This document shows, piece by piece, positions 30,784-39,609 of a stretch of DNA of 64,000 bases. The number at the start of each line of letters is the position of its first letter. Position 1 is the stretch's first letter. The DNA is from Aedoeadaptatus coxii (GTDB lineage: Bacteria > Bacillota > Clostridia > Tissierellales > Peptoniphilaceae), in the NCBI RefSeq assembly GCF_903819215.1, contig NZ_CAIJCT010000016.1; one strand, given 5' to 3'. The position numbers were made by a program, and so were the translations under genes. The notes beneath the pieces were generated by a model that saw nothing but the letters and a program-made list of their open reading frames with translations, did no database searches and was not told where the DNA came from.

Positions 30784-32262
30784 CTATGCGAAATAGCTTT
30801 TTGCTTTTTCTAATCTCTTTAATATCTCGTCTTTTCCCAAAAGATAAATAATGTTGCTGAGTTCCGGGCCGTGGACGTTTCCCGTCATGGCGGCGCGGGC
30901 GGGCATGTAAAGGTTCTTTCCTTTGACGCCGCTTATCTTTTGTAGTTGTTTCATGAGTTTGCCGGCTTCTTCCAAGGTGATCTCGTCCATTTCGCCGAGG
31001 ATTTCTTGGAGTCCTTCGATTACTTTCGGCGCCGATTCGGATTTTAATTGCTCGAGTGCCGCTTCTTCTGTTACCTCGTAGTCGTCGTAAAGGAAGCCGC
31101 AGGTTTCGGGAACTTGTTCCAATCGATCCAAGCCGTCTTGAATGGTTTCCATTAAGACGCGGTAGTGTTCGGGATTTTTTTCCACGTCTTCTTTTGTAAA
31201 GAGTCCCGCTTTTTCGATATAGGGCATGGCCATGTCCAGGAGTTCGTCGGCGGAAAGTTCTTTCATGTAATGGCTGTTAACCCAATCCAGTTTTTTCACG
31301 TCGAAGACGCCGCCGGTTTTGGCGATGCGTTTGGTGTCGAAGGCTTTAATAAGCTCGTCCATGCTGAAGATTTCCTGATTATCTTCAGGCGACCAGCCGA
31401 CGAGAGCCAAGTAGTTGACCAGGCCTTCGGGCAGGTAGCCGTGGCCGCGGAAGTCTTCTACGGACACGTCGCCTTGTCGTTTGGAAAGTTTTTTGTGATC
31501 ACTGTTTAAAACGCCGGGGAGGTGAATGTAGGTCGGTACTTCCCAGCCCAGGGCTTCGTAAAGGTACACGTGTTTCGGTGTAGAAGGAAGCCATTCTTCC
31601 CCGCGAATAATGTGGGTAATGCCCATTAAGTGGTCGTCGACGACGACGGCCATGTGGTAGGTGGGGAAGCCGTCGCTTTTCATGAGCACTTGATCGTCCA
31701 TTTCGTTGCTGTTAATGGTGATGGTGCCGCGGGCTTCGTCCTCAAAGGAAATGTCGCGGTCGTGAGGAAGTTTTAAACGCACGACGTAATCTTCTCCGTT
31801 GGCGATGCGCTTTTTTGCTTCTTCCATGGAGACGCCGCGGCAAAGGCCGTCGTAACGGGGTACTTTGCCTTTTATTTTTTGTTCTTCCCGCAAGTTATCT
31901 AACCGTTCTTTTGTGCAGAAGCAGTAGTAAGCGTGGCCGGATTCCAATAGTTGGTCTACGTATTTTTTGTAAATATCGAGACGTTTCGATTGAATGTATG
32001 GACCGCAATCGCCTTTTTCTACGACTTCGCCATTTTCCATCATGACGCCTTCGTCGATTTCAAGGCCTGCCCATGTTAAGGAGCGAATGAGGTTTTCGAT
32101 GGCTCCTTCTACAAAACGGGTTCTGTCCGTGTCTTCGATGCGAAGTAAAAATTTTCCGTTATGTTGTCGCGCGTAAAGATAGTTGTAAACGGCCGTTCTC
32201 AATCCGCCGATGTGCAGATAGCCCGTCGGCGACGGCGCAAAGCGTACGCGTACGTTATCCAT
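30784..32262 (-). CDS. gltX: Glutamate-tRNA ligase
   Basis: Class I synthetase charging tRNA-Glu, and often tRNA-Gln in Gram-positives lacking GlnRS. 492 residues: HIGH-type motif PSPTGYLHIGGLRTA near the N-terminus, zinc-region residues YYCFCTKE, KMSKS-type motif KLSKRQGDV (about 255-263) and an alpha-helical anticodon-binding C-terminal domain. It lies nine bases downstream of the PHP gene. Confidence 0.97.
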   Translation of the reverse strand: MDNVRVRFAPSPTGYLHIGGLRTAVYNYLYARQHNGKFLLRIEDTDRTRFVEGAIENLIRSLTWAGLEIDEGVMMENGEVVEKGDCGPYIQSKRLDIYKKYVDQLLESGHAYYCFCTKERLDNLREEQKIKGKVPRYDGLCRGVSMEEAKKRIANGEDYVVRLKLPHDRDISFEDEARGTITINSNEMDDQVLMKSDGFPTYHMAVVVDDHLMGITHIIRGEEWLPSTPKHVYLYEALGWEVPTYIHLPGVLNSDHKKLSKRQGDVSVEDFRGHGYLPEGLVNYLALVGWSPEDNQEIFSMDELIKAFDTKRIAKTGGVFDVKKLDWVNSHYMKELSADELLDMAMPYIEKAGLFTKEDVEKNPEHYRVLMETIQDGLDRLEQVPETCGFLYDDYEVTEEAALEQLKSESAPKVIEGLQEILGEMDEITLEEAGKLMKQLQKISGVKGKNLYMPARAAMTGNVHGPELSNIIYLLGKDEILKRLEKAKSYFA

Positions 32263-32271
32263 TGTTCCTCC

Positions 32272-32991
32272 TTATTTTTCCATTAGCGTAAATGCGGAAA
32301 GTATGTCTTCATCCTTCCAGGTGTTGACGATCAACTCTTCGGGATAGTCCAATTCTTCCAGGAGTTCTCTCGCCAAATCGAAGTTCCCCACTTCCACATC
32401 CATGTGAGCGTCGCTGCCCACGATGACTTTCATGTTTTTTTCTTTTCCTAACGGCAATAGTACCTTTAGGTTTTCCCTTGCCCCTTGACGCGGCCCATTA
32501 ACTTTCAAAGATGAATTGTTGACCTCACAAAAAAGATCTCGCTCTACGATATAATCCGAGAGCAGATCGTAATCTAAAGGAAAACGTCGATCGTCCGGGT
32601 GGCCGACAATTCTCACCAAGGGATGGCTACAGGCTTTGATAATGGCCTGTGTGTTTTCTTCCTTGGTTTTGGAACTGTAACATTGGCGATGCAAGCTTAC
32701 GATGGCATAATCTACGCGACCTCCGTCGAGATCGATGTCGATTTCCCCTTGCGGATTTAAAATGTTGGCTTCTACACCGCAAAGCACGTGTATATCGTCG
32801 ATGATCCGGGGAATTCCGCGGTAGTTTGCAAATACCGCATTACTGAAAACGCCCGGCATGGCTTTGGCGTGGTCACTGGTTCCGAGAATCGTCAATCCTT
32901 TTTGTTTGGCGACGTTTATATTCTCTCTAAGAGTGGAATAAGCGTGTCCGGAGGCGATGGTATGCGTATGCAAATCCATGTGTAAATTCAT
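32272..32991 (-). CDS. PHP domain phosphoesterase (YcdX-like)
   Basis: 239 residues of the polymerase-and-histidinol-phosphatase fold: MDLHTHTIASGHAYST at the N-terminus (HxH metal ligands), ILGTSDHAKA, GVEANIL, VSLHRQ, IVGHPDD and VIVGSDAHM supply the other metal ligands. Most like the YcdX/putative hydrolase subgroup, not the longer histidinol phosphatase at 41994. Substrate unknown. Its promoter is at 33015-33043 and gltX follows closely, so the two are probably cotranscribed. Confidence 0.88.
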   Translation of the reverse strand: MNLHMDLHTHTIASGHAYSTLRENINVAKQKGLTILGTSDHAKAMPGVFSNAVFANYRGIPRIIDDIHVLCGVEANILNPQGEIDIDLDGGRVDYAIVSLHRQCYSSKTKEENTQAIIKACSHPLVRIVGHPDDRRFPLDYDLLSDYIVERDLFCEVNNSSLKVNGPRQGARENLKVLLPLGKEKNMKVIVGSDAHMDVEVGNFDLARELLEELDYPEELIVNTWKDEDILSAFTLMEK

Positions 32992-33014
32992 AATGCCTCC
33001 AATCTATCTTGTTT

Positions 33015-33043
33015 ATTATAGCATAGCCTCCGAACATGGACAA
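33015..33043 (-). promoter_or_regulatory. Promoter of the PHP-gltX unit
   Basis: Minus strand TTGTCC (33038-33043), 17 bases, TATAAT (33015-33020) with a TGC extension. Confidence 0.75.
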
Positions 33044-33143
33044 AAACCGAGTGCTCACTTTCCCCATAAAAAAGCCCGACATGATGCTCATTGAATTAGG
33101 GGCTTTAGAAAAACTCATTTAGAAAGTCTTTAGATAGCAAAAG

Positions 33144-33176
33144 AAAAGGCTATGAGTTTAATGCTCATAGCCTTTT
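33144..33176 (-). terminator. Strong hairpin terminator after the CPBP gene
   Basis: AAAAGGCTATGAG (33144-33156) pairs perfectly with CTCATAGCCTTTT (33164-33176). The same GGCTATGAG/CTCATAGCC core recurs with one change after cyuA at 54671-54707. A weaker GCCC/GGGC hairpin lies at about 33068-33102. Confidence 0.75.
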
Positions 33177-33279
33177 CACTATTTTTTATAAATTTCCACC
33201 TACTCTACAACCATGTTAACTACTTCTTTACTCCATTAAGGAGAGTATCCGTTTTGATAAGGTTGAATTCTTGAATATA

Positions 33280-34140
33280 CTATTTTTTTATATTTCTTAC
33301 TTTCTTTCTTCTTTCTAAGTAAAATATAGCAAGAATGCTGATTATTTCAATAAAGGTTACTAGTATACTACCCTCAGGTCCATATATTTCATCGTACAAG
33401 TTATAATTTAAAATTTTAAAGTTAAGTAAGCTATCAAATCCATTAAAGCCACTTACATTCAAACCATAAATCATTGCCATGGAGAAATTCCAACCTGCGT
33501 GAACTCCAGAGGTCAACACAATATTTTCTTTGTAAAATAGTAATTTTGCAAAGAATATGCCCACTAGGATTGTGTTAAGAGTGGACAAAATCGTAACTCC
33601 CTCATTACCCAGGTGCAAAAGTCCAAAAAAAACCGAAGGAAGTAGAATTGCAACATTTCTTCCAAATCTATCACGTAGAACTCTCGTTAGGATTCCTCTT
33701 ACCAAGACTTCTTCTGATGTTGACTGGATAAAAAATGCTATAAAGTAGGCAAGAAAAATCAAATTGAAATTGCCATAGTTACTTCCACTGTATCCAAGGG
33801 CTCCCCTTCCCAAGTCTAATAAGACATAAATTGAAATTTGCAGGAATCCGAGGAAAAGTCCAATGCTAGTGGTTTTGGCAAGGCTTTCTCTCTTAAAAAA
33901 GATGTAGTCACTTTTCTTTTTCAAAATAAATTTTACAAACAAGATGGCCGCCAATAGTTGACCTGTAGTTCCCATTAACATCACTAGGTTTGCATTTTTA
34001 TAGTCGCTGTTAAAATAGGTTTTTCCGTAAAAAATGAGTGATAGGGCAAGCATAATCCCACCAGTGAAGATGGCGATTGTCAGTAGCAAAATAAAAAGCC
34101 TTAATATAATTTTAGAAAATTTCTTCACTTTATTTTCCAT
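33280..34140 (-). CDS. CPBP family intramembrane metalloprotease
   Basis: 286 residues, about eight membrane helices, with the Abi/CPBP motifs: EExxxR in STSEEVLVRGIL (about 141-152), FGLLHLGNEG, and HAGWNFSMA near the C-terminal third. Family members include CAAX prenyl protease-like enzymes and bacteriocin self-immunity proteins. A sampled 60-base line is about 32% G+C, far below the core genes, and a recombinase remnant follows upstream on the other strand, so the gene was probably acquired. Confidence 0.85.
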   Translation of the reverse strand: MENKVKKFSKIILRLFILLLTIAIFTGGIMLALSLIFYGKTYFNSDYKNANLVMLMGTTGQLLAAILFVKFILKKKSDYIFFKRESLAKTTSIGLFLGFLQISIYVLLDLGRGALGYSGSNYGNFNLIFLAYFIAFFIQSTSEEVLVRGILTRVLRDRFGRNVAILLPSVFFGLLHLGNEGVTILSTLNTILVGIFFAKLLFYKENIVLTSGVHAGWNFSMAMIYGLNVSGFNGFDSLLNFKILNYNLYDEIYGPEGSILVTFIEIISILAIFYLERRKKVRNIKK

Positions 34141-34404
34141 AGTCTTCTAACCTTTCTTCTTTAATCTCGTCCCATTTTAGCTATGGTGTGAGGAGTTGCA
34201 CTTATGACTTTTTGTAAGTCCAGTTTATTCATCTTTTCATTCATTATTCTTTACATAATTTATCATATGAAAATCCCATACTGCACCCCTGATCACATTG
34301 CACTTCGTGTAATTTTTCTGTCACACATTCTATAACTTAATCTCTCCATATTTCTAAAGACGAATCTATTTCCGCCTTCTTTTTTAATCGAAACATTGCT
34401 TTTA

Positions 34405-34675
34405 TTTGGGCTAGCGAAGGGAGAATATGACCATCAACAGAAAACATCTAAACTAGAGAAACTTTTACAAAATCGCAGCCAGAAGAACTTAATGTGGACT
34501 CATTCGTTAAGCTTGTTAGGAAGTGCATGGGTATTAAAGAAATTGAACCAGGAATAATAAGAATTTTTATAGAGACGATTTTTGCAGTTCAATCAGAAAA
34601 AGCTCCAGGTGCAAAGTTAAAGAAACAAACCATCTTGATTTATGCAACTTTATAGGGAAAATTGACATTTGAAAA
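34405..34675 (+). pseudogene. Remnant of a large serine recombinase (TnpX-like, C-terminal end)
   Basis: The plus strand encodes, in pieces, the end of a Tn4451/TnpX-type resolvase: EYDHQQKTSKLEKLL, then after a frameshift near 34480 the segment VDSFVKLVRKCMGIKEIEP with IFIETIFAVQSEKA and LKKQTILIY (DUF4368-like). A second single-base shift near 34645 moves to NFIGKIDI before a stop. The N-terminal catalytic domain is absent. At least two frameshifts show it is dead. A 10-bp hairpin (34673-34708) follows and may be its old terminator. Confidence 0.75.
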
Positions 34676-34734
34676 TCGGCATAAAATTTAATACCTTCAT
34701 GCCGATTTAATATTAAGGAATAAAATCCCTAACT

Positions 34735-34758
34735 AAAAGCCCGACGCATCGGGCTTTT
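34735..34758. terminator. Bidirectional terminator downstream of the SLH gene
   Basis: AAAAGCCCGA (34735-34744) pairs with TCGGGCTTTT (34749-34758) around CGCA. The T run is stronger on the plus strand. Confidence 0.8.
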
Positions 34759-34762
34759 CTTT

Positions 34763-36298
34763 TTATTGAGGTTGTCCTGTAGCTTCCAATATTTGGTAAT
34801 AGCTCCACATATCCTTGCTCACGTCTTTAAAGGAATTGACGGCATAGGTATCGAGGAAGTTTTTGTTTGCTTCGCGACCCAGGGCTTTGTTGATGGCGGC
34901 GCAAACTTCCTGGCGGGTAATGTTCGCAGAAGGCGCAAAGCGTCCGTCACCTCGTCCGCTCATTAGGCCGGCGCTTTCCACAGCGGCGATGTAACCGCTC
35001 GCCCAGTGATCGCTTTTTACGTCTTTGTAAGGGCTTCCCCCTTGCATGGGTTGGAGGTTGGCATACCCTGCCAAAATGCGGGAAAATTCCGCACGGGTAA
35101 TGGTTTTTTGCGGTTTAAAGGTGCCGTCTTGATAGCCGTTGATTAAACCTTTTTTCTCCATATAGCCTACGGAGGATGCGTACCATTTGCTGTCGTCGAT
35201 GTCTTTAAAGGAACTGAAGGCGCCGACTTTTTCCCCTCGAGTTAAAATGCGAGTAAAGACGGCGGATACTTCCGCGCGGCTCATGGCATTTTTCGGTTTA
35301 AAGGTTTTGTCGGGATAGCCTGTCATATATCCGGGGCGAGCCACTTTTAGAGCTTCTTCCAGTGCTTTTTGCACGCTCGCCATTTCTCCCGGGTAGCTTT
35401 CTTCTTTTGCCAAGGCAAATTCCGCCGTGGCGACGGCAGCGTTTATTTGGAGATGCTCGACGTGGGTGCCGTTTTTCAGGGGAACGGATTTCACCATGTC
35501 TAAGTAATCCTGCATTTTTTTGCGGTTCGGATTTGATCCTGTCCGGATTTTTTCCGCACTCTTTACTTTCACCTTAACGGTTTCGTTTTGTTTGCCCAAC
35601 GCAAATTCAAAACTCAGTTCCGATCCTTCGGCTTGAGGATTGACGACGATAGCGAAGGTGCCATTGCTTTTCGCCACGCCACTTCCGATAAGGGTGCGCC
35701 CGTTAAAGACGCGCACGCGGGTTTTCGCCGGCGCTTTTCCCGTAAGGGTATTGTCCGTGGGCTCGATGGTGTCCACGGTAAAGAGCCCGGAGGGTTTCGG
35801 TTGCCCTTTTTCGCTTACCACATCTCGTTGGATGCTCTTGGCTTTTCCCTTCGTATCCACCACGCTGTAAGCGTACGACATTTTGACTTCGTTTATGTTT
35901 TTAACGCCTTTTTTAAATTTTCCGTTGAGGATCAGATTTAGTTCTCTTCCCCTTACGTTTTTCGCATCGGGAATGACGAGGGTGATGATCTCTTGTTTCG
36001 GCCCGTCGCTTTTCGATGCGGAAAGTCGGTAGTCGTTGTCGCTTAAGGGGCCGTCCAATTTAAAATCATCGACACGTACCGATTTATCCACGAGAAAGGA
36101 CAGTGAGAATGTCTTCAGGTTTTGTCTGTAATCAGTAGGCAGTGTAATAGCGAGGCTCATCGGGTAGCTGTCTCCCCCTTTTTGCTGATAGGTTTTGGGA
36201 AGGGACAGGGTCGTCTGTACATCTTCAACCGCATAGACCCCGGTGGTCACGCTTAGAAAAAGACAGAGCATCGCCCATAGTAATACTCTTTTTCTCAT
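34763..36298 (-). CDS. S-layer homology domain surface protein
   Basis: 511 residues with a Sec signal peptide (about 1-23, LLWAMLCLFLSVTTGVYA). Residues 30-165 form an immunoglobulin-like or cohesin-like beta region, 175-245 a small beta domain (VDTIEPTDNTLTGKAPAKTRVRV, as in bacterial Ig-like carbohydrate or adhesion modules), and three SLH repeats fill about 330-505 (GYMTGYPDKTFKPKNAMSRAEV; GLINGYQDGTFKPQKTITRAEF; GLMSGRGDGRFAPSANITRQEV). SLH domains bind secondary cell-wall polymer, so the protein is anchored outside the cell. Ligand of the N-terminal part unknown. Confidence 0.9.
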   Translation of the reverse strand: MRKRVLLWAMLCLFLSVTTGVYAVEDVQTTLSLPKTYQQKGGDSYPMSLAITLPTDYRQNLKTFSLSFLVDKSVRVDDFKLDGPLSDNDYRLSASKSDGPKQEIITLVIPDAKNVRGRELNLILNGKFKKGVKNINEVKMSYAYSVVDTKGKAKSIQRDVVSEKGQPKPSGLFTVDTIEPTDNTLTGKAPAKTRVRVFNGRTLIGSGVAKSNGTFAIVVNPQAEGSELSFEFALGKQNETVKVKVKSAEKIRTGSNPNRKKMQDYLDMVKSVPLKNGTHVEHLQINAAVATAEFALAKEESYPGEMASVQKALEEALKVARPGYMTGYPDKTFKPKNAMSRAEVSAVFTRILTRGEKVGAFSSFKDIDDSKWYASSVGYMEKKGLINGYQDGTFKPQKTITRAEFSRILAGYANLQPMQGGSPYKDVKSDHWASGYIAAVESAGLMSGRGDGRFAPSANITRQEVCAAINKALGREANKNFLDTYAVNSFKDVSKDMWSYYQILEATGQPQ

Positions 36299-36373
36299 AC
36301 CATACCTCCTTTTCGTCTATTATAAGGCTTTTTTTCTTTCCTCACGTTACGATTTTATAACATTCATAAAAAG

Positions 36374-36398
36374 AAAAACCTCGTCGCGCGAGGTTTTT
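36374..36398 (-). terminator. Terminator of the FMN lipoprotein-ProRS unit
   Basis: AAAAACCTCG (36374-36383) pairs with CGAGGTTTTT (36389-36398). Confidence 0.85.
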
Positions 36399-36401
36399 AG
36401 T

Positions 36402-38066
36402 TTATGAAAGTGCCTTTAGGACAAAATCCAGCACACCGTCACGGGGAAGTTTTTCAACGTCTCCTCCGCGGCGTTTACATTCGTAAAGTCCTTCTGCAAT
36501 GTCTTTTCCCGCCGTAATTTGTAGGGGAATGCCCAGCAAATCCCGGTCGTTAAATTTGACGCCTGCCCGTTCGCCTCGGTCGTCCAGCAAGACGGAGATC
36601 CCTTTTTCTTCCAGGGCGCGGTACAGGTCGAGGCCGCCTTCCATTTGATCTTCTTTTTTCACGTTGACGACGGTAATCGCCACATCGTAAGGTGCGAGGC
36701 CTACGGGGAAGTTCAACCCTTTATCGTCGTGATGGGCTTCTAAAACTGCCGCCATAATGCTCGTCACGCGAGCGGCGACGCCGGTGATAACGAAGGGCAT
36801 TTCCTTACCTTCTTCGTTTATGAATTGAACGTTCATGGCTTTTGCAAATCCATCGCTCGGTTTTTTTACGCGAAGAAGTTCAAAGCCCGTGCCGAAGGTG
36901 TAAGCTTCGCCTTCCGGCGTTTCGTCTCCTTCTTCTATGGAAAGGAGATCGTCTGCGATTTCCGCTTCGAAATCTCTGCCGTAGTTTACGTTTTTTCTAT
37001 GGTAATCTACGCGATTGGCGCCGACGACCATGTTGTCGATTTGAGTGACGGAACGGTCTACAATAATGCGCGCTTTTTCGCTCAGGCCGATGGGGCCCGT
37101 AAAGCCGGGGAAAGATCCCATTTCGCCGATGGTTTCTTCATCGAGCATGTCGATGGATTCTTCTCTTACTTTTAAATAGGCGGCGAGTTTTTTCAGGTTC
37201 AAATCTCGATCGCCGGGAACGAAGACGAAAATCGCATCGCCGTCTACATTGAGATCCACCGCTTTGGCACAGCGGGCGGGCTCGACGCCGATCATATCGC
37301 TTAAATCTTTAATGGTGGCCGCATCGGGCGTGTGCACATCTTCTATTTCCAGAGGATCTTCCCCTCCGGGCAATGTGTAGCGAACAGGCGCCAGGTCTTT
37401 ATAATAGGAATTCTCGCCGCACCACGCCAATTCTACGGGGTAGCCTTCGCCCGTGCCGTAGAAAATATAGGCGTCGTCGGTTTCCACGGTTTTATAGGAT
37501 AGTTGCCAACGATCGAAGAGGGCTTTCGCCTTTTCGATTTTGTCGCGGTAAAAGTCCTCGCTTCCTTCTACAGATGTATGGAAGCGATAGCCGTCGATGA
37601 CTTCGCTCTCCCGCGCGTCGCCAAAGCCTGCCTTCGGTTTTTCCACATCGCGAAATTCTTTTTCCGATTCGTAAAGGAAAAGGGGCAGTTGTTTGTAGCT
37701 TTTAAGTTCGCCGCTTACGAGATTTAAAAAGGGTTCTTCCGATTCCGGCGCGAGGGCGGCTTGACGATTGTAGCGATCCGCCACTTTATACATTCCCGAG
37801 CCGTAGTTTTCCCAGCGGCCGCTGGCTTCCCACATGGCCCTGGGTTTTAAGCGGGAAGTGGATACTCTTAACCCGTCTTCAAAGAGGGCGCGGATAATGT
37901 CCCCTTTTAATTTTTCCACCATTTCCACGCCATAGGGAAGTAGGCTGTAAACGCCGACGCCTGTCATGCGCGCCATGGCGCTTCTGGCCATTAAACCGTG
38001 GGCGCGGGTAACGGCTTCTGCCGGCTCTTCACGAAGGGTCGGCAAATAATAATGGGATAATTTCAT
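36402..38066 (-). CDS. ProRS-like protein with degenerate catalytic motifs
   Basis: 554 residues aligned end to end with bacterial proline-tRNA ligase, including the inserted editing domain (about 240-390: VPGDRDLNLKKL, GSFPGFTGPIGL, VVGANRVDYHRKNVNYGRDF) and the anticodon-binding domain (LDDRGERAGVKFNDRDLLGIP). The synthetase core is altered: the proline-binding GPTHEE is APESEE (106-111), motif 2 FRDEIRPRFG is FRDVEKPKAG (138-147), and motif 3 GCYGIGVxR is VITGVAARV (426-434). It is therefore doubtful as an aminoacylating enzyme. A trans-editing or other role is inference; a second, canonical ProRS would be expected elsewhere. Confidence 0.85.
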   Translation of the reverse strand: MKLSHYYLPTLREEPAEAVTRAHGLMARSAMARMTGVGVYSLLPYGVEMVEKLKGDIIRALFEDGLRVSTSRLKPRAMWEASGRWENYGSGMYKVADRYNRQAALAPESEEPFLNLVSGELKSYKQLPLFLYESEKEFRDVEKPKAGFGDARESEVIDGYRFHTSVEGSEDFYRDKIEKAKALFDRWQLSYKTVETDDAYIFYGTGEGYPVELAWCGENSYYKDLAPVRYTLPGGEDPLEIEDVHTPDAATIKDLSDMIGVEPARCAKAVDLNVDGDAIFVFVPGDRDLNLKKLAAYLKVREESIDMLDEETIGEMGSFPGFTGPIGLSEKARIIVDRSVTQIDNMVVGANRVDYHRKNVNYGRDFEAEIADDLLSIEEGDETPEGEAYTFGTGFELLRVKKPSDGFAKAMNVQFINEEGKEMPFVITGVAARVTSIMAAVLEAHHDDKGLNFPVGLAPYDVAITVVNVKKEDQMEGGLDLYRALEEKGISVLLDDRGERAGVKFNDRDLLGIPLQITAGKDIAEGLYECKRRGGDVEKLPRDGVLDFVLKALS

Positions 38067-38076
38067 GGGGCTCCTT

Positions 38077-38481
38077 TCACTCCGCTTGGCGAATGCAGTT
38101 TTTCGCCGCTTCTAAAAATCCGTAGCTGGCTTCTGTGGCGCCGGATACCGTGTCCACATCGGCGGATTGTTTTTTTATCACGCGGTCTTCCAATGTTTCG
38201 AAGGCATCTTCCACGACGCCGACATTTTCCGAATGGTCTACGACGTGCACGCTGTCGATGTAGCCATCGCGCACGCGCATTTCCACGCGAATCGCGCCTT
38301 GCATGCCGCGGCCTTCCGAGGCGTAGGTGCCGTCTTCCAGCAAACGCCGCCCCTCCGCCCGTTCTTCTACGGGTAATGTGTTCGTTTCGTCTTCAACCGG
38401 CTCTTCCGCACTATAACTTACAGAGGCTCCGCAACCAGTAAGCAATAGGCATGCCGATAAACTCATGATGAGTTTTTTCAA
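38077..38481 (-). CDS. FMN-binding domain lipoprotein
   Basis: 134 residues with a lipoprotein signal (ACLLLTGCG, Cys17) and one FMN-binding domain: GRGMQGAIRVEMRVRDGYI, then VDTVSGATEAS, where the Thr of SGAT is the usual site of covalent flavin attachment in RnfG/NqrC-type domains. It is extracytoplasmic and likely an electron carrier; flavinylation would need ApbE, not seen here. Start is TTG at 38481 with GGAG eight bases upstream. It precedes the ProRS-like gene by ten bases. Confidence 0.85.
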   Translation of the reverse strand: MKKLIMSLSACLLLTGCGASVSYSAEEPVEDETNTLPVEERAEGRRLLEDGTYASEGRGMQGAIRVEMRVRDGYIDSVHVVDHSENVGVVEDAFETLEDRVIKKQSADVDTVSGATEASYGFLEAAKNCIRQAE

Positions 38482-38535
38482 TGGACTGACTCCTTTATAA
38501 TCAATGAATGAATCAATAAATTTCTTTCTTATTAA

Positions 38536-38564
38536 ATTATAACGAATTTGAAAAGAGGCTTCAA
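38536..38564 (-). promoter_or_regulatory. Promoter of the FMN lipoprotein gene
   Basis: Minus strand TTGAAG (38559-38564), 17 bases, TATAAT (38536-38541). The -35 lies over the stop codon of the LacI-type gene. Confidence 0.7.
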
Positions 38565-39601
38565 TCGTCGGATTCGCCGCTTTTTTTCGTTAGGTCGACG
38601 ACGCTTTGACGCTTAATGATTTCCACGGGAAGGAGAATCATTTCGTCGTCGCGATCGGCGTTTTTCTCATCTAAAATTTTGAAAAGTTTCCGAATGGCCA
38701 CGGCGCCGATGTCGTAATAAGGCTCTTTGACTGTGGTCAGTTTCGGGCGGTAAATTTCAGAAAGGGTGGTGCCGCCGAAGCCCGCAAAGGAAATGTCCTC
38801 GGGAATGCGCACGCCCTTATCCCGCATAACGTTCATTAAGTGAATGGCCATTAAATCCTGGCTGCAGAAGAGAACGGAATATTTTCCGCTAAGTAAATCG
38901 TCTTCGTGTTCTTCAAAAACCTCGACGGCATCTTTTTCCGTCAAACCTTCGCAATATAAAATCGACGGCTTGAGCCCGGCGGCGCGCATGGCGTCGCGAT
39001 AACCGCGAATCTTGTATTTTTCGTTGGTGCGATCCATGTCTTTTCTCAACGCCACATAACCGATGGAGGTATGGCCTAGATTAATGAGGTAATCGGTCAT
39101 ATTAAAGCTTGCCGCTTTGTTGTTAGTGGTAACTGTCGGCGCTTCGTCGATATTATAGAAGCGATTGATGACGACGCAGGGAATTTTAAATTCGTCTAAT
39201 TTATAAAGTAGCTTTTGGTTTAAAATTTCCGAAATTATAATGATCCCTTCCACTTGCTTTTGGCTGAAGAGATTGGCGAATTTCAGTTCCACTTCGGGAT
39301 CGCCGTAGGAAGAAGAAAGTAAGATATCGTAATTATACATTCTGCCGATTTCTTCAACGCCTCGAAGGACTTGGGATACGTATTGATTCCCTACGTCGGA
39401 TACGATGACGCCGATAATATTACTTTTCTTCGTTACCAAACTTCTCGCCACTTCGTTGGGCTTGTAATCCAATACGCCGATAGCGTGGAGCACGCGGCGT
39501 CTCGCTTCGGGGCTAACCGGTTTTGAGTCGTTAATAACTCGGGAGACAGTGGAAATGGAAACATCCGCCATCTTCGCTACGTCTTTAATTGTCGATGCCA
39601 T
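38561..39601 (-). CDS. LacI family transcriptional regulator
   Basis: 346 residues: N-terminal helix-turn-helix STIKDVAKMADVSISTVSRV with hinge helix (RARS type, NEVARSLVTKK), then a periplasmic-binding-like effector domain (about 60-335; IGVIVSDVGNQYVSQVLRGV, FCSQDLMAIHLMNVMRDKGV). Closest in style to the CcpA/DegA branch. The ATG at 39601 has AGGAGGAAT upstream; an in-frame extension to 39727 is inside the lipid kinase gene. It follows that gene by eight bases. Effector and targets unknown. Confidence 0.9.
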   Translation of the reverse strand: MASTIKDVAKMADVSISTVSRVINDSKPVSPEARRRVLHAIGVLDYKPNEVARSLVTKKSNIIGVIVSDVGNQYVSQVLRGVEEIGRMYNYDILLSSSYGDPEVELKFANLFSQKQVEGIIIISEILNQKLLYKLDEFKIPCVVINRFYNIDEAPTVTTNNKAASFNMTDYLINLGHTSIGYVALRKDMDRTNEKYKIRGYRDAMRAAGLKPSILYCEGLTEKDAVEVFEEHEDDLLSGKYSVLFCSQDLMAIHLMNVMRDKGVRIPEDISFAGFGGTTLSEIYRPKLTTVKEPYYDIGAVAIRKLFKILDEKNADRDDEMILLPVEIIKRQSVVDLTKKSGESDD

Positions 39602-39609
39602 AATTCCTC

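Noticed and set aside
30784..32262. T-box leader for gltX or the ProRS-like gene
   Set aside because: Neither gene has a leader long enough or a T-box sequence; both follow other genes closely.
38077..38481. FMN lipoprotein as part of an Rnf complex
   Set aside because: Only the isolated FMN-binding domain is present and no other rnf gene is in the window.
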